64,000 bases of DNA from Bacteroidota bacterium (GCA_016722375.1 JADKJG010000005.1:124001-188000), one strand, 5' to 3'; shown: positions 19,901-30,229, counted from the stretch's first letter. Program-made: numbers and translations. Notes: generated from the letters alone by a model not told the origin.

Positions 19901-21794
19901 AAGACCGAAGTAATTCATGCTGAATTTGAAAGCTGCATCCGGGGCATACGAAACGAAGGGGTAAATGCCTGCCGGTTTATTGATAACAGCTTTGCCATCG
20001 GTAACCTGGCGCAAATAACAAATTATCCTCCCGGGGGTATTGCAGGGACCAATGAAGGAATTGTATTGCACCAGTGTACGGGCTTCGAGGTGGAAGGGAA
20101 TACATTTAACAAAGCCACCGCATCTCCTTACCCACCGATAGGAATTCGTGCGGCCAGCACCGGAGACAACAATAACCTGATAAACGATAATACATTCAGT
20201 GGTCTTTTTATAGGTAATTTGGCAAATGGGGTGAATCAAAACAAGAATGAAGATGAAGAAACTGGGTTAATATATCTCTGTAACATCAACGCTTCAAATA
20301 TTCCCGGCTATGATTTTTGTGTGGTCAATAGGCCAATAGCTGCAGGTGGAGGAATAAACCAAAAGCAGGGTAATCACTCTTTCCCGGCTAATAATGAGTT
20401 TTCCGATTGTTCGCCCAATTGTAATTCGTTCCGACATTTTTATAATGATACATTAGCGGTAGATGTAACGTATTATCATTTTAATCAAGCGATTCCTAAT
20501 AATTTACTTTATCCAACTTATCGTACGGCTATACCCAAATTTCGTACGCAACAAGTAGTTCTTCCCCAAAACCCCAACATCTGTCTAAGCCAATCCCCAT
20601 TCTGTCCTTATTGCATTACTATTGATGACTTCAGAGATGCTTTTGTAACTCATAAATGGTCACTTCACGATTACCTACAGCAATATATCGGGCTGATTGA
20701 TGATGGAGATACCCCGTATGTATTAGATGAAATTGAAAATGCCACAAACGGACCTACGCTTAAAACTTATCTTGATGGCATTGCGCCTAACCTGAGCCGG
20801 CAGGCGCTGGAGGTCAGTGTTCAAAGAATGTTATTGCTTTCCGAAGCTGGAGTTTACGAGGTGTTGAGGGATAATGCCGAATCGGTGGACGACAGCATTA
20901 TTGCTCACTATTTACAAATACTACGAATTGAATCCCGAAGGCGCGATGCCCGAATGGATGGTGGATACGATTCGTATGCGGATGGACAGCTCAACTTTAC
21001 GCTCCTATTTGCTGGATACCATTTCATACCACTCCCAAGCAAAAGACCAAACAGCATTCCGCGTTCTGAATCTAATACTTGATGATACTACCGGATTGGA
21101 TTTGAGCATCTACCGGAACTGGTTAGACAGTTTGGGCGGTGAGTGGTCCAGGTATGAAAAGGTAAAAACTTATTTGCATGAAGGAAGATTAGACACAATA
21201 GTTCAACTCTTAGACAGCATGCAAACAAACTTGACTTCTTTAAACGACAGTCTTAACTATGGCAACTATCGAGACGCATTAACGTCTTATATTGACCTGA
21301 TAGAAGAAGACTCATCGGTTATGAAATTGGCGTCTGCTCATATAGAAACATTAAACGAACGCGCGATGGAAAATGAGCATTTAAGAGGTTCGATGTATGC
21401 CCGCAACCTGCTGAACTTTTTTTACGATAGCACTTATTTTACTCCTCCCTATTTACCAGAAAATGCACCGGGATGGTCTGGTAAGCGAGGGAGTGAACCG
21501 GATGAAGTCAGAAAATCTGTGGAGCCAGGAAAAAAATTCAAAACATTACCTGTGTTAAAGATATATCCGAATCCTGCTAAGGAATTTGTAATTGTTGAGT
21601 ATGAAGGATTTGAAGAAGGTGGAACAGTTCAGGTCATGGATGTCTATGGACGATTACTAAGCGTGATCCACACAAAAGCTGAAAACGAAAAGGTTGAAAT
21701 AAATACGTCGGGGTTTAACAGCGGTATATACTTAGTTAGCGTGATGGTCGATAGAACAATGAAAGATAAAGGCAAGTTTAATATTGTGAAATGA
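13991..21794 (+). pseudogene. Giant T9SS-secreted multi-domain protein, broken by a stop and a frameshift
   Basis: Three open segments read as one gene of about 2600 codons. Segment 1 (13991-18103) has a signal peptide, five or more SBBP-type beta-propeller repeats (for example DRDGNIYITGSFAGTVSF), Ig-like segments and BNR/sortilin-like repeats. It ends NATLC at TGA 18101-18103. Segment 2 (to 21082) continues in the same frame with DGSGNWVNV, further BNR repeats (DDGGEHWTDCSAGLP) and a right-handed beta-helix. It loses frame near 20920, where one extra A in AAATAC explains the shift. Segment 3 ends with a helical region and a type A sorting tail, IYPNPAKEFVIVEYEGFEEGG, which directs T9SS export. 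As written, no intact product reaches that tail. A surface or adhesin-like role is inferred. Confidence 0.75.
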
Positions 21795-23311
21795 TTTCTG
21801 TTCCACTAACCAGGTCAAAGCCTATAATCTTATGGGCTTTAACTGTGTTAACTATTTCAGCCAATGCGCAATTTTTTTTAAACAGAACCTATCAGGAGGA
21901 TAGGCCCTCCATGCTTTTTAGTAGCATTATCAGGGAGAATACGGATTATAAAATTGTCGGTGTTACTTCGTCATATAATCCATCTCATTGGGGTCGAATC
22001 TTTGTTGCCAAAATTGATTCTGTAGGCACATTTATTCAATACAAATCAACCACCGACGACGAAATAAAAATTTATGGTTCTTTCCAAAACAGCATTGTCA
22101 AAACAACACGAGGGGAGTATGCATTTGCAGGCTATTCGTACGACTCCCTTCCCAGAGCAATTCTTGGAAGGTATCATTCTTCATTAGATACAATTCAAAT
22201 ACTGGAATATCAAACTCCTTTTTCTTATGCTTTTCAGGGAGAATTTGTTCTGGAGTATGATACCCATGTTTTTTTTATCGCTGGTGTCAGAACAGACAGC
22301 ACAACGTTACGTTCTAATGTAATGCTGATGAAGATAGACAGCGTAGGCAACAGATTGTGGGAGAAATATTATGGATTAAATCCTGTTGCAGAATCCACCA
22401 CCAGTTTCATCAAGTTACATAATGGCAACATGATGATAGGTAGTTATCGTCGGAACTTTAATCTAACGCGTGAACTGAGCTATACATGGCTGTTGGAGGT
22501 GGACACGGGCGGTACGATAGTGCGGCAATGGCTTGACCCTAACGACAGCACCTACGGTGCGTATGGCTTGCTCCAAACCAAAGACGGAGGGTTTATTTAT
22601 TCGGCGCAGAAAAAAGCAGAACAATTTGCTAATTCCATCTATACAATAGGAACTGTAGTGAAAATGGATAACAACTTTAACAAACAGTGGACGTATGAAG
22701 GGGGTGGGAGCAGATCTCTTGCCACAGGGCTTTTCGATATTGAGGAGTTAGAGGATAGTAGTTTTATAGCTTGCGGTAACAGGAGGTATGCATCCTTGCC
22801 GGGTTCAGGCGTACAAAGCGGATGGGTTGTAAAATTGTCTTCATCAGGTGAAGTACTATGGGAGCGTACTTATGAAGGATTTACAACCTCTTCCGCAGAT
22901 AATTTTTTGTATGATATAGACTTATTGCCGGATGGCGGGTTTATAGCTTGTGGTGAAGCAGTAGGTGATAGCGGGCAGTTTGGCTGGATATTGAGGTTGG
23001 ATAGTAATGGGTGCGAGGTGGAGAATTGTTTGGTAGGGATAGATGAAGTGGTTAACCCGATTAGGGAGGAAATGAAGGTTTACCCGAATCCGGCGAAGGA
23101 TTTTGTGATGGTGGAGTATGCCGGGTTTGAAAACAACGGCTTAGTTGAAATTCTGGATATTTATGGCAGAATAATTACTACACAACAAACCACGACAGAA
23201 AAAGGAAGAGTTGAAATTAATACATCCGGGTTTAGTAGTGGGCTATACATCGTTAGGGTGATTGGAAATAATATTGTGAAAGAAAAAGGGCGATTTAATA
23301 TCATGAAATGA
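21791..23311 (+). CDS. T9SS-secreted repeat protein
   Basis: 506 residues with a signal peptide (LWALTVLTISANAQFF). The body contains repeats such as GRIFVAKIDSVG, VMLMKIDSVGNRLWEKYYG and GWVVKLSSSGEVLWERTYEGF, with DGGFIACGEAVG units, which suggests a beta-propeller. The C-terminus is a type A sorting domain, VYPNPAKDFVMVEYAGFENNGLVEILDIYGRI, for T9SS secretion and surface attachment. The start overlaps the stop of the preceding giant gene (ATGA), so the two were probably co-translated. Its tail is closely related to the tail of that neighbour, suggesting local duplication. No enzymatic motif is visible. Confidence 0.85.
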   Translation: MISVPLTRSKPIILWALTVLTISANAQFFLNRTYQEDRPSMLFSSIIRENTDYKIVGVTSSYNPSHWGRIFVAKIDSVGTFIQYKSTTDDEIKIYGSFQNSIVKTTRGEYAFAGYSYDSLPRAILGRYHSSLDTIQILEYQTPFSYAFQGEFVLEYDTHVFFIAGVRTDSTTLRSNVMLMKIDSVGNRLWEKYYGLNPVAESTTSFIKLHNGNMMIGSYRRNFNLTRELSYTWLLEVDTGGTIVRQWLDPNDSTYGAYGLLQTKDGGFIYSAQKKAEQFANSIYTIGTVVKMDNNFNKQWTYEGGGSRSLATGLFDIEELEDSSFIACGNRRYASLPGSGVQSGWVVKLSSSGEVLWERTYEGFTTSSADNFLYDIDLLPDGGFIACGEAVGDSGQFGWILRLDSNGCEVENCLVGIDEVVNPIREEMKVYPNPAKDFVMVEYAGFENNGLVEILDIYGRIITTQQTTTEKGRVEINTSGFSSGLYIVRVIGNNIVKEKGRFNIMK

Positions 23312-23600
23312 GTAATCTTTACTTTCCCCCCCGAAGAGTCTCGTTTCGGACTCTGCGCGTATGAACGAGTAAACTAGCTAAAAGCAGCGTCCTTTTTACG
23401 TTTATATCTATTGAAAAAAAGAGACACTTCGAGGGAAGGAATTAGCCAACTTCAAATTGGAATAACCACTAGCTATAATCGAGTAGTCTGCCTCTCCTTT
23501 TGGCAGGCCCGCCTTCTACATCCACTATAACCTCTGCTGACTTATTGGCGCATAGAGACCAAGTCTATTCCATGACCTCCCTCGGTAAAGTGAGCCCCCT

Positions 23601-23635
23601 ACCACACATAGGCGATGCCTAGTGTGGTATTTTCT
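23601..23635 (+). terminator. Intrinsic terminator
   Basis: ACCACACATAGGC and GCCTAGTGTGGT pair over 12 bp with one bulged A and a 3-base loop, followed by ATTTT. It closes the T9SS unit ending at 23311. The gap before it (23312-23600) also holds a smaller hairpin, AGAGTC/GACTCT, and no gene. Confidence 0.6.
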
Positions 23636-23667
23636 GATTTTATTATTTTTGAATAAACATCCCCATT

Positions 23668-25203
23668 ATGAAAACAAATTTACCTATCCACTTTTACCTA
23701 CTTTTTTTAGCCTGTCTGGCCTTTACGGCTCCCGGCTTCGCCCAAGACGGCACTTTGGATCCAACATTTAATGGAACTGGTTTCCAGTTGCTATCAGACA
23801 GCGGCAGTTTGCACAACCGGGGAAGTTCCGTCGCTCGCCAGACAGATGGCAAGTTGATAGCCTGCGGTTATGCCGAATTTATTGGTCTTAATAATTATTT
23901 CACGGTGGTCACCCGATATAACACGAACGGTACGTTGGATAGTTCCTTCGGTTATAACGGTATCGTGCATACCCGTGTAGATTCTGTAGGGAGCGAGGGC
24001 GCAGTGGTGCGTATTCAATCGGACAACAAGATATTGATATATGCAAATGCGTTCAAAATTAACCAGGATCGCAATCCCTTGTCCACCGTACTGATCCGAT
24101 ATTTGCCGAATGGCGATCTGGACAGTACGTTTGGGACCAATGGCATTACCCAGCGGGTAGATGTGGCGCAATATGCCAGTGCCTCACAACTATTGATCCA
24201 GCCGGATCATAAAATATTAGTGGCAGCTTCCGATTATAGCGATGCCTTTATAGCTCGCTTTACGGCCAGCGGCCAGTTGGACAGTAGCTTTAGCCACACC
24301 GGTGTTTTCCAGTATAATGTAAGTTTCAATTTCACCTCTGTGGCCGGTATGCTGCTGGATCCAAACCAGAAGCTGATTGTGGTGGGAACAGGCTCTAATG
24401 GAGGAAATATGTTTTATTATATCCGGCGCTTTACCGCTGATGGAATTCCTGATAGTACTTATAGCGATGATGGTATCACCAATGAACTGAGCGGGGATTA
24501 CCGCGGCACCCGTATCTCGGCAATAGGTTACCAGAGCAACGGGAAGATCATTTTGGCGGGCGACCAAGGCTATGATCCAAAGAATTTGCTAATGATCCGT
24601 TACAATGCTGATTTGACCTTTGATAATTCATTTGATACTGCAGCCTGCAAAGTGCGGGTGAACGGTGAATTATCAAGAAGCAAAAGCGCGGTGGTGCTGG
24701 CTGATAACCGCATTGCGGTGGTGGCTGTAATAGGTGATGATTATGACAAGTTAGCCGTGGTACGGTTCAATGCTAATGGTGGATATGACAACAGCTTCGG
24801 CACCGGCGGCTATTTCAAAGGCCCTGAAGTATCTGTGGCTACAGAGATTTTGGAGCAGGCAGATGGCAAAGTGGCCTTCGTGTGCGGGGAGTGGGATTCG
24901 ATTAACAGCCGACGTATACAATCGGTTTACCGTTTGCGAAACACAACAGTAATGGGCTTAGAGGAGGTGGATGAAAACACATCGGCCCGCTTATATCCCA
25001 ACCCCACAACGGGTCGGTTCCGTATTGCATCTGATAAGGAGGTTGAATCTATCCGCGTGTTTGATCTATTGGGAAAAGAAATGGCGATTCAACTCCTAGG
25101 CAATAATGAAGCAAATGCTTCCGGCTACCCGGCTGGAATTTACCAAGTAGAAGCCTTGATGCGAGATAAGAGCAGCATACATTTGAAAATGTTGTTGCGG
25201 TAA
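23668..25203 (+). CDS. Delta-60 repeat protein with T9SS sorting domain
   Basis: 511 residues. After a signal peptide (LACLAFTAPGFAQ) there are six to seven delta-60 type repeats of about 55-60 residues, each with a core like GTLDSSFGYNGI followed by QSDNKILIYAN or QTDGKLIACGY. The C-terminal domain LYPNPTTGRFRIASDKEVESIRVFDLLGKEM, ending in PAGIYQVEAL, is a type A sorting domain for T9SS export. Delta-60 repeats form a beta-propeller of unknown ligand. The gene is monocistronic: terminator-like hairpins lie on both sides (23601-23635 and 25244-25265). Confidence 0.92.
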   Translation: MKTNLPIHFYLLFLACLAFTAPGFAQDGTLDPTFNGTGFQLLSDSGSLHNRGSSVARQTDGKLIACGYAEFIGLNNYFTVVTRYNTNGTLDSSFGYNGIVHTRVDSVGSEGAVVRIQSDNKILIYANAFKINQDRNPLSTVLIRYLPNGDLDSTFGTNGITQRVDVAQYASASQLLIQPDHKILVAASDYSDAFIARFTASGQLDSSFSHTGVFQYNVSFNFTSVAGMLLDPNQKLIVVGTGSNGGNMFYYIRRFTADGIPDSTYSDDGITNELSGDYRGTRISAIGYQSNGKIILAGDQGYDPKNLLMIRYNADLTFDNSFDTAACKVRVNGELSRSKSAVVLADNRIAVVAVIGDDYDKLAVVRFNANGGYDNSFGTGGYFKGPEVSVATEILEQADGKVAFVCGEWDSINSRRIQSVYRLRNTTVMGLEEVDENTSARLYPNPTTGRFRIASDKEVESIRVFDLLGKEMAIQLLGNNEANASGYPAGIYQVEALMRDKSSIHLKMLLR

Positions 25204-25243
25204 TACGGCACACCATAGGTTCAAATATAGGGTTTGAGCTAAC

Positions 25244-25265
25244 GATCTCGTTAAGATCCTTTTTG
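25244..25265 (+). terminator. Weak terminator-like hairpin
   Basis: GATCT and AGATC pair around CGTTA and are followed by CTTTTT. The stem has only 5 bp. The rest of the gap to 25571 has no recognisable feature. Confidence 0.35.
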
Positions 25266-25571
25266 GAGGTTAGATTATCAGCATAAACTAAATTGTCTTT
25301 AAACTTTGTTTCTCTCTTTACTACCTTTTTTGTATTAGGTTACTACAAAGGCAATATAAGCAAAATGGTTTTCAAAATAATTTATCCTTGCTTCATTCAG
25401 GGTAGTCCCTGCTATCCGATTTTATAGTAACAAATTGGCGTTACACATCAGGGAAATACTGATTATTTAGCCATCTCTATTGTTGTCAAACAATATAGAT
25501 TTGAACTACGAACGAATCAATTTGCCATCATGAATAAGTCACCGATAAACTTGAAAACAAATTAGAGTATC

Positions 25572-25871
25572 ATGTCAGAAAGCAACAAATCACCACACAT
25601 CCTCAATACCTCATCTAACCTCCTAGGTCTTTGCTTTTTGGTGTTAACCTATATTAGGGTACAAAAATTACAATCAATTACAATCATTGACGATGTAATT
25701 ACAATTGCCATTGTCTTCTTTATGGCAAGTAGTATATTGTCATTTCTTTCGTTACGCAGTAACACTAAAAAAAGCGAATCTTTTGAAAATATCGCCGACT
25801 ATACGTTTCTTATTGGTTTATTCTTACTGTTCGGAATTACTATGTTAGTTGCCTTTAATATCTCTAAGTAA
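25572..25871 (+). CDS. Small three-segment membrane protein, unknown function
   Basis: 99 residues with hydrophobic segments near residues 16-29, 42-64 and 78-95, and a polar linker LRSNTKKSESFENI. I do not recognise a family. It ends six bases before the ABC exporter start, so the two are very likely one operon, and it may assist or regulate that exporter. The AT-rich composition matches the following genes rather than the T9SS block before it. Confidence 0.6.
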   Translation: MSESNKSPHILNTSSNLLGLCFLVLTYIRVQKLQSITIIDDVITIAIVFFMASSILSFLSLRSNTKKSESFENIADYTFLIGLFLLFGITMLVAFNISK

Positions 25872-25877
25872 AGCCAA

Positions 25878-27860
25878 ATGCTCATTGAAAAAAACATAAA
25901 ACAAGACGTTTGGAAAAACATTTATCGCCTGATTGCTCCGCAGAAAAAAACATTTTTTTCTGTAGTATTTCTTGGCTTACTAAGTACCGGTGTTACACTC
26001 ATTGAACCGTTAATTTACCGCGAAGCCGTTAACGACATCGCAGGTTTGTTTGTAAAACAGGCAAAAGATGATGTGCGTAATGAATTAGGAGTAGCCGTTG
26101 ATGAAGAAGACCCGCTTACTTCACTTTTTCAAAGTAAAGAAGATTCTCCCAAAGCAACAAAACAAACAAGTCATTCCAAACACAAGCATAAGGCAAAGGA
26201 ACCGCATACTGCTACCCACGTAGCAAGCCGCACACCACAACAAGCACTCAAAACTTTACTTTGGGCAGTAGCACTTCTATTTCTCATAAACTTAGTCTAT
26301 TATATCGTTTGGCTTTGGGGCGAATACATCAATGTAAAATTTGCATGTCGCGCCGAGCAAAGCTTTATTCAAAATACTTTTTACCATGTATTGCGCTTAC
26401 CCCTTAACTTTTTTACCAAGCGTTCCAGCACCGCTATTTCAAAACAAATTGATCAGACAGAAGAAGTCGCTTCCATCGTCAACGGTTTTTCGCAAACCAT
26501 CTTACCAGAACTCATAAGTTTGGTTGGCATCCTTGCCATCATGTTCTGGCAAAATATTACCCTAAGCTGGTTGGCCGTTTCTGTAATTCCTCTCTATGTA
26601 ATCATCGCCCTGCGCTCCGTAAAAGGAATAGACGAAGGACTTTCTGTATATTACGAAAAGTGGGAAGAAGTTTACGCGCGTATGCAAGATGCCGTAAGCG
26701 GAATCAAAACGGTAAAACTTTCAGGAGCAGAGACTCGCGAAGTAAATAATTTTCAATCGCTCACTAATCAGGCATACGCCGAATACATTCAGCGAACCAA
26801 CCGCAACAACAAGTACACCTTTCTTGAAGGCATACTCACTCACGTTGCAAAAGCGCTGGTCTTGGGATATGGTGGGTATCTCACACTACAACACAAGTTA
26901 ACCCCAGGTGATGTTGTCATGTTTGTTGCTTATCTCGATATGCTTTACGACCCTATTGATAACCTCACAGAACTTTGGACGGAAATGCAACGCAACATTG
27001 TTTCGATTGCACGTGCTTTTAAATTACTCGACAACAATGTTGAAGAAAAACAAGGCGCTACTTTAAAAATCACCGATGGAAAAATCGAATTCGACAAGGT
27101 TCATTTTGGCTATACGCCTGAACGAGAAATTCTGAAAGGACTTTCATTCACTATTCATACCGGCAACTTAACCGCTATTGTAGGAACCTCAGGCGCAGGA
27201 AAAACAACCACTGTCGATTTACTTCTAAAGTTATTTGAACCAAACAGCGGTGAAATTCTCATTGACGGACAAAAGCTTTCACAAGCCGATGCATCTTCCG
27301 TGCGTGCCCAAATAGGAATGGTAAATGCTGATGGCTCTATATTTCGCGGCACACTCGCTTACAACATTCGCTACAAACGCCCCGATGCTACCGATGATGA
27401 AGTTATGCAAGCTGCCCTTGCTGCAGGTATGCAAAGCACGTTGCAACGACTACCCGATGGCTTAAATACTTTGGTCGGCGATAGCGGCTTTGGTTTATCG
27501 GTAGGTGAGCGCCAAAGAATTCAAATTGCCAGAGTGCTTATTGCAAAATCGAAAATTCTTATCTTAGACGAAGTGACCGCCAACCTAGACTATAAAACCG
27601 AAGCAGAAGTCAAACACACCGTAGATGAAATCAGAAAACAAAACACAGTTATTGTAATAGCCCACCGTTTCTCGATGGTAAAAGATGCTGACCACGTTAT
27701 TGTTCTAGATGATGGCAATATCTTAGAAGAAGGAAAACCTGCAGACCTTATTGCCAATGCCGGATGGTTTGCCGACTTCGCAAATGCAGTAGAAGATGAC
27801 GGCGTAATAGAAGATGAAATAATAGAGGAAGAAATCCAAGACGAAGATTCAGAAACATAA
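25878..27860 (+). CDS. ABC exporter, fused permease and ATPase
   Basis: 660 residues: an N-terminal six-helix transmembrane domain and a C-terminal nucleotide-binding domain, so it works as a homodimer or with an unseen partner. Walker A is GTSGAGKTTTV (about residues 436-446), the signature is LSVGERQRIQ (about 541) and Walker B is ILILDEVTANLD (about 558-569); the H-loop is in VIVIAHRFS. Between the first and second membrane segments there is an unusual hydrophilic insertion of about 70 residues (VRNELGVAVDEEDPLTSLF then KHKHKAKEPHTATH). The C-terminus is a run of acidic residues. It sits between a small membrane protein and a patatin gene. The substrate is unknown; lipid-linked or peptide cargo are the usual choices. 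Confidence 0.9.
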   Translation: MLIEKNIKQDVWKNIYRLIAPQKKTFFSVVFLGLLSTGVTLIEPLIYREAVNDIAGLFVKQAKDDVRNELGVAVDEEDPLTSLFQSKEDSPKATKQTSHSKHKHKAKEPHTATHVASRTPQQALKTLLWAVALLFLINLVYYIVWLWGEYINVKFACRAEQSFIQNTFYHVLRLPLNFFTKRSSTAISKQIDQTEEVASIVNGFSQTILPELISLVGILAIMFWQNITLSWLAVSVIPLYVIIALRSVKGIDEGLSVYYEKWEEVYARMQDAVSGIKTVKLSGAETREVNNFQSLTNQAYAEYIQRTNRNNKYTFLEGILTHVAKALVLGYGGYLTLQHKLTPGDVVMFVAYLDMLYDPIDNLTELWTEMQRNIVSIARAFKLLDNNVEEKQGATLKITDGKIEFDKVHFGYTPEREILKGLSFTIHTGNLTAIVGTSGAGKTTTVDLLLKLFEPNSGEILIDGQKLSQADASSVRAQIGMVNADGSIFRGTLAYNIRYKRPDATDDEVMQAALAAGMQSTLQRLPDGLNTLVGDSGFGLSVGERQRIQIARVLIAKSKILILDEVTANLDYKTEAEVKHTVDEIRKQNTVIVIAHRFSMVKDADHVIVLDDGNILEEGKPADLIANAGWFADFANAVEDDGVIEDEIIEEEIQDEDSET

Positions 27861-27864
27861 ATCA

Positions 27865-28773
27865 ATGAATGCTCTAGTTATTTCAGGTGGTGGCAGCAAA
27901 GGCGCTTTTGCAGGGGGTGTTGCTGAGTATCTCATTAAAGACTGTAAAAAAGACTACGCACTTTTTGTAGGCACCTCGACAGGAAGTTTATTAGCTCCGT
28001 TTTTAGCATTGGGGGATATTGAGCGCATCAAAAAAATATATTCCACTATTAAACACGAAGATATTTTTACGACATCTCCTTTTGTATTTCATGTAAAAAA
28101 CGGAATTATTCACACTCGCATTAACCACTGGGGCATTATCAGACAGTTCTTTAGAAAACAAAAAACCTTCGGCAATAGTGAAAACCTGCGAACACTGATT
28201 AAAAAATCATTTACATCTGAAAATTTTAAGCAATTAAGAGTTTTACAAAAAGAAGTAATAGTTACAGTAGCCAACCTCACTACCCGAACCACCGAATACA
28301 AATCTTCGCTCGATTACAACTATACTGATTTTTGCGATTGGATATGGGCCTCTGCTAACTTTATCCCTTTCATGAGTTTACTAACCAAAAACGGATCCGA
28401 TTATGGCGACGGCGGCTTTGGAAATCTTATCCCGGTGCAACAAGCATTAAACAAGGGTGCATCAGTTATAGATGTCATTGTATTAAATCCCGAAAACATA
28501 ATTTATAGGAATGTGCAGCTTCACAATGTTTTCGATGTGGTTACTCAAACCTTCGATTTTATGCTAAGCCAAATTGCAACCGATGATTTGCTCATTGCAA
28601 AACTTGAATCCACCAATCTCGCCATCGAAATTCATTTTTATTATACGCATCGTATATTAACCGAGCAGGCGTATATCTTTGATGCCAGCCAAATGAAGCA
28701 ATGGTGGAAAGAAGGATATGAACTTTTTAAAAACCAAAAACCAAAAAGCCACTACCTCAAACCAACAGAATAG
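27865..28773 (+). CDS. Patatin-like phospholipase
   Basis: 302 residues. The oxyanion-hole loop is GGGSKGAF (residues 8-15), the nucleophile elbow is GTSTG with Ser38, and the catalytic Asp is in YGDGGFGN (about 182), giving the Ser-Asp dyad of patatins. No signal peptide is seen, so it is likely cytoplasmic or membrane-associated. It starts four bases after the ABC exporter stop, so it is probably co-transcribed; a lipid substrate linked to that exporter is possible but only inferred. Confidence 0.9.
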   Translation: MNALVISGGGSKGAFAGGVAEYLIKDCKKDYALFVGTSTGSLLAPFLALGDIERIKKIYSTIKHEDIFTTSPFVFHVKNGIIHTRINHWGIIRQFFRKQKTFGNSENLRTLIKKSFTSENFKQLRVLQKEVIVTVANLTTRTTEYKSSLDYNYTDFCDWIWASANFIPFMSLLTKNGSDYGDGGFGNLIPVQQALNKGASVIDVIVLNPENIIYRNVQLHNVFDVVTQTFDFMLSQIATDDLLIAKLESTNLAIEIHFYYTHRILTEQAYIFDASQMKQWWKEGYELFKNQKPKSHYLKPTE

Positions 28774-28985
28774 AGGTAATTAATTTTCTGTTTAACTATA
28801 GTTTTGATAGTTATATTCATTGCACAATGTAAGCATTCGGTGAACCAACATATTACATATCTGAATTTCTCTGTTCATCAAATACTTGCTTCGGTTTAGG
28901 CCCCGTATATTCTAAAGACTACTTGCATTTTGATACTGGAATCACCTACACTCCTTAACCTTTGTACATACAAAATTCTAAACGA

Positions 28986-29741
28986 ATGCAAACAAATCGA
29001 ATCCGCCTTTACCTCATACGCACAGTAGCCCCTTTCTTAACAGGTTTAAGCAGCGCAGCAGTTGTTGTTTTTGCTTTTCTCCTGCCATCTATACAAGACC
29101 AATATGACCGTTACCAATCACGCAAGGTTATCAATCAATATGAATCACTTGGTGATGATTTTTTTAAAGAGGAACATTACACAAATGCCGAAGCCGCCTA
29201 TGCGAAAGCGTATGAGCTATCCGAATCAAAACGATTGGATATTGAAGTAAAACGAATGAATGCGACCGTCAATCGCATTAACGAAAATGAAGATTGGGGA
29301 AAAGCCCCACCTGAGGATATGGACGAAATAGATTACCAGTATTTACTCCATTTGCAGAAAAGTGATGAAGAAAAACAAAATCGCTTTTATACACTCAACA
29401 GCTATGGACGGTTTTTAGCAGGTAAGAGAAAATTTTCCGAAGCACAAAATGCTTTTGACGAAGCTATTAAACTGAACCCAGATGAAGCCTATACCTACAT
29501 CCATCTCGGTAACCTCTATGACCAACAAAATAAAAAAGCTGAGGCCGAAAAAATGTATCTTAAAGCAATTTCACTAAACCCAGATGATGCCCGTGCACAT
29601 TACAACCTAGGTCTACTTTACGCTGACCAACAAAAAACAAAACAAGCCGAGCGGGAATTTTACAAATGCCTTCAACTCGACAGCACTGACCAAGACGCGC
29701 AAGAGCAATACAAAGAGGTGAAAGAAAAAATTAGTAAGTAA
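28986..29741 (+). CDS. Membrane-anchored TPR protein
   Basis: From the ATG at 28986 (251 residues) the protein has one N-terminal membrane segment (FLTGLSSAAVVVFAFLLPS). An initial helical region (NAEAAYAKAYELSES) follows, then at least three TPR units: EAQNAFDEAIKLNPDEAYTYIHLGNLYDQ, KAEAEKMYLKAISLNPDDARAHYNLGLLYADQ and QAEREFYKCLQLDSTDQD. The TPRs probably face the periplasm and bind a protein partner that cannot be named. An in-frame TTG at 28962 would add eight residues and is less likely. The 188-base gap upstream suggests its own promoter. Confidence 0.8.
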   Translation: MQTNRIRLYLIRTVAPFLTGLSSAAVVVFAFLLPSIQDQYDRYQSRKVINQYESLGDDFFKEEHYTNAEAAYAKAYELSESKRLDIEVKRMNATVNRINENEDWGKAPPEDMDEIDYQYLLHLQKSDEEKQNRFYTLNSYGRFLAGKRKFSEAQNAFDEAIKLNPDEAYTYIHLGNLYDQQNKKAEAEKMYLKAISLNPDDARAHYNLGLLYADQQKTKQAEREFYKCLQLDSTDQDAQEQYKEVKEKISK

Positions 29742-30229
29742 AACCCCTTTGTCAAAAACGCATTATATTCTCTCTAAGAACTATTATGGAAACCTCAAAA
29801 ACCTTAATGGAAAGGACGAAACAATCAATTGCTCCCATTTATAGCTGAAGGCTATTGTCTCAAATAACGTAGGTACAGCATACACCCCAAAGAAGTTAAT
29901 AAGCTATAGCCCAAATCAATTCAATCAAAATAAAATCAGACACTTGCAGCGGAGAATCGGCGGTTAAAGAAAGAATCACTAACTTTGAGATTCTTGCTAT
30001 AAAATAGCACACCGCATATATGGATTCAGTGCCAATGTGGAGGAGTTGCCGAGGCTAACTTGTACCCGGTGACCTGAAGCCTAGGAGCCCAACCTGATAA
30101 ATATAATGGGCGCAGCGAAAAAGATGGAGCATCCACCTACACCATCTGTCCGAATCAAAAAAGGTCAGCTATTATATAGAAAGAGTCGAATTAGCTATTG
30201 TAGTCACGTAAATATTAAGTCTCCCTGAT
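29742..30229. other. Gene-free gap with possible RNA structure
   Basis: 488 bases with no ORF of note. The part from about 30030 to 30150 is GC-richer than its surroundings and contains complementary words (AGGCT/AGCCT and GCCC/GGGC) and an AACCTGAT segment. A structured leader for the NADH dehydrogenase is possible, but no known RNA family fits well. Confidence 0.3.

Noticed and set aside
30037..30130. TPP riboswitch
   Set aside because: AGGAGTTGC, TACCC and AACCTGAT occur in a suggestive order, but the GCTGAGA core and the final stem do not fit, and the gene downstream is not for thiamine.
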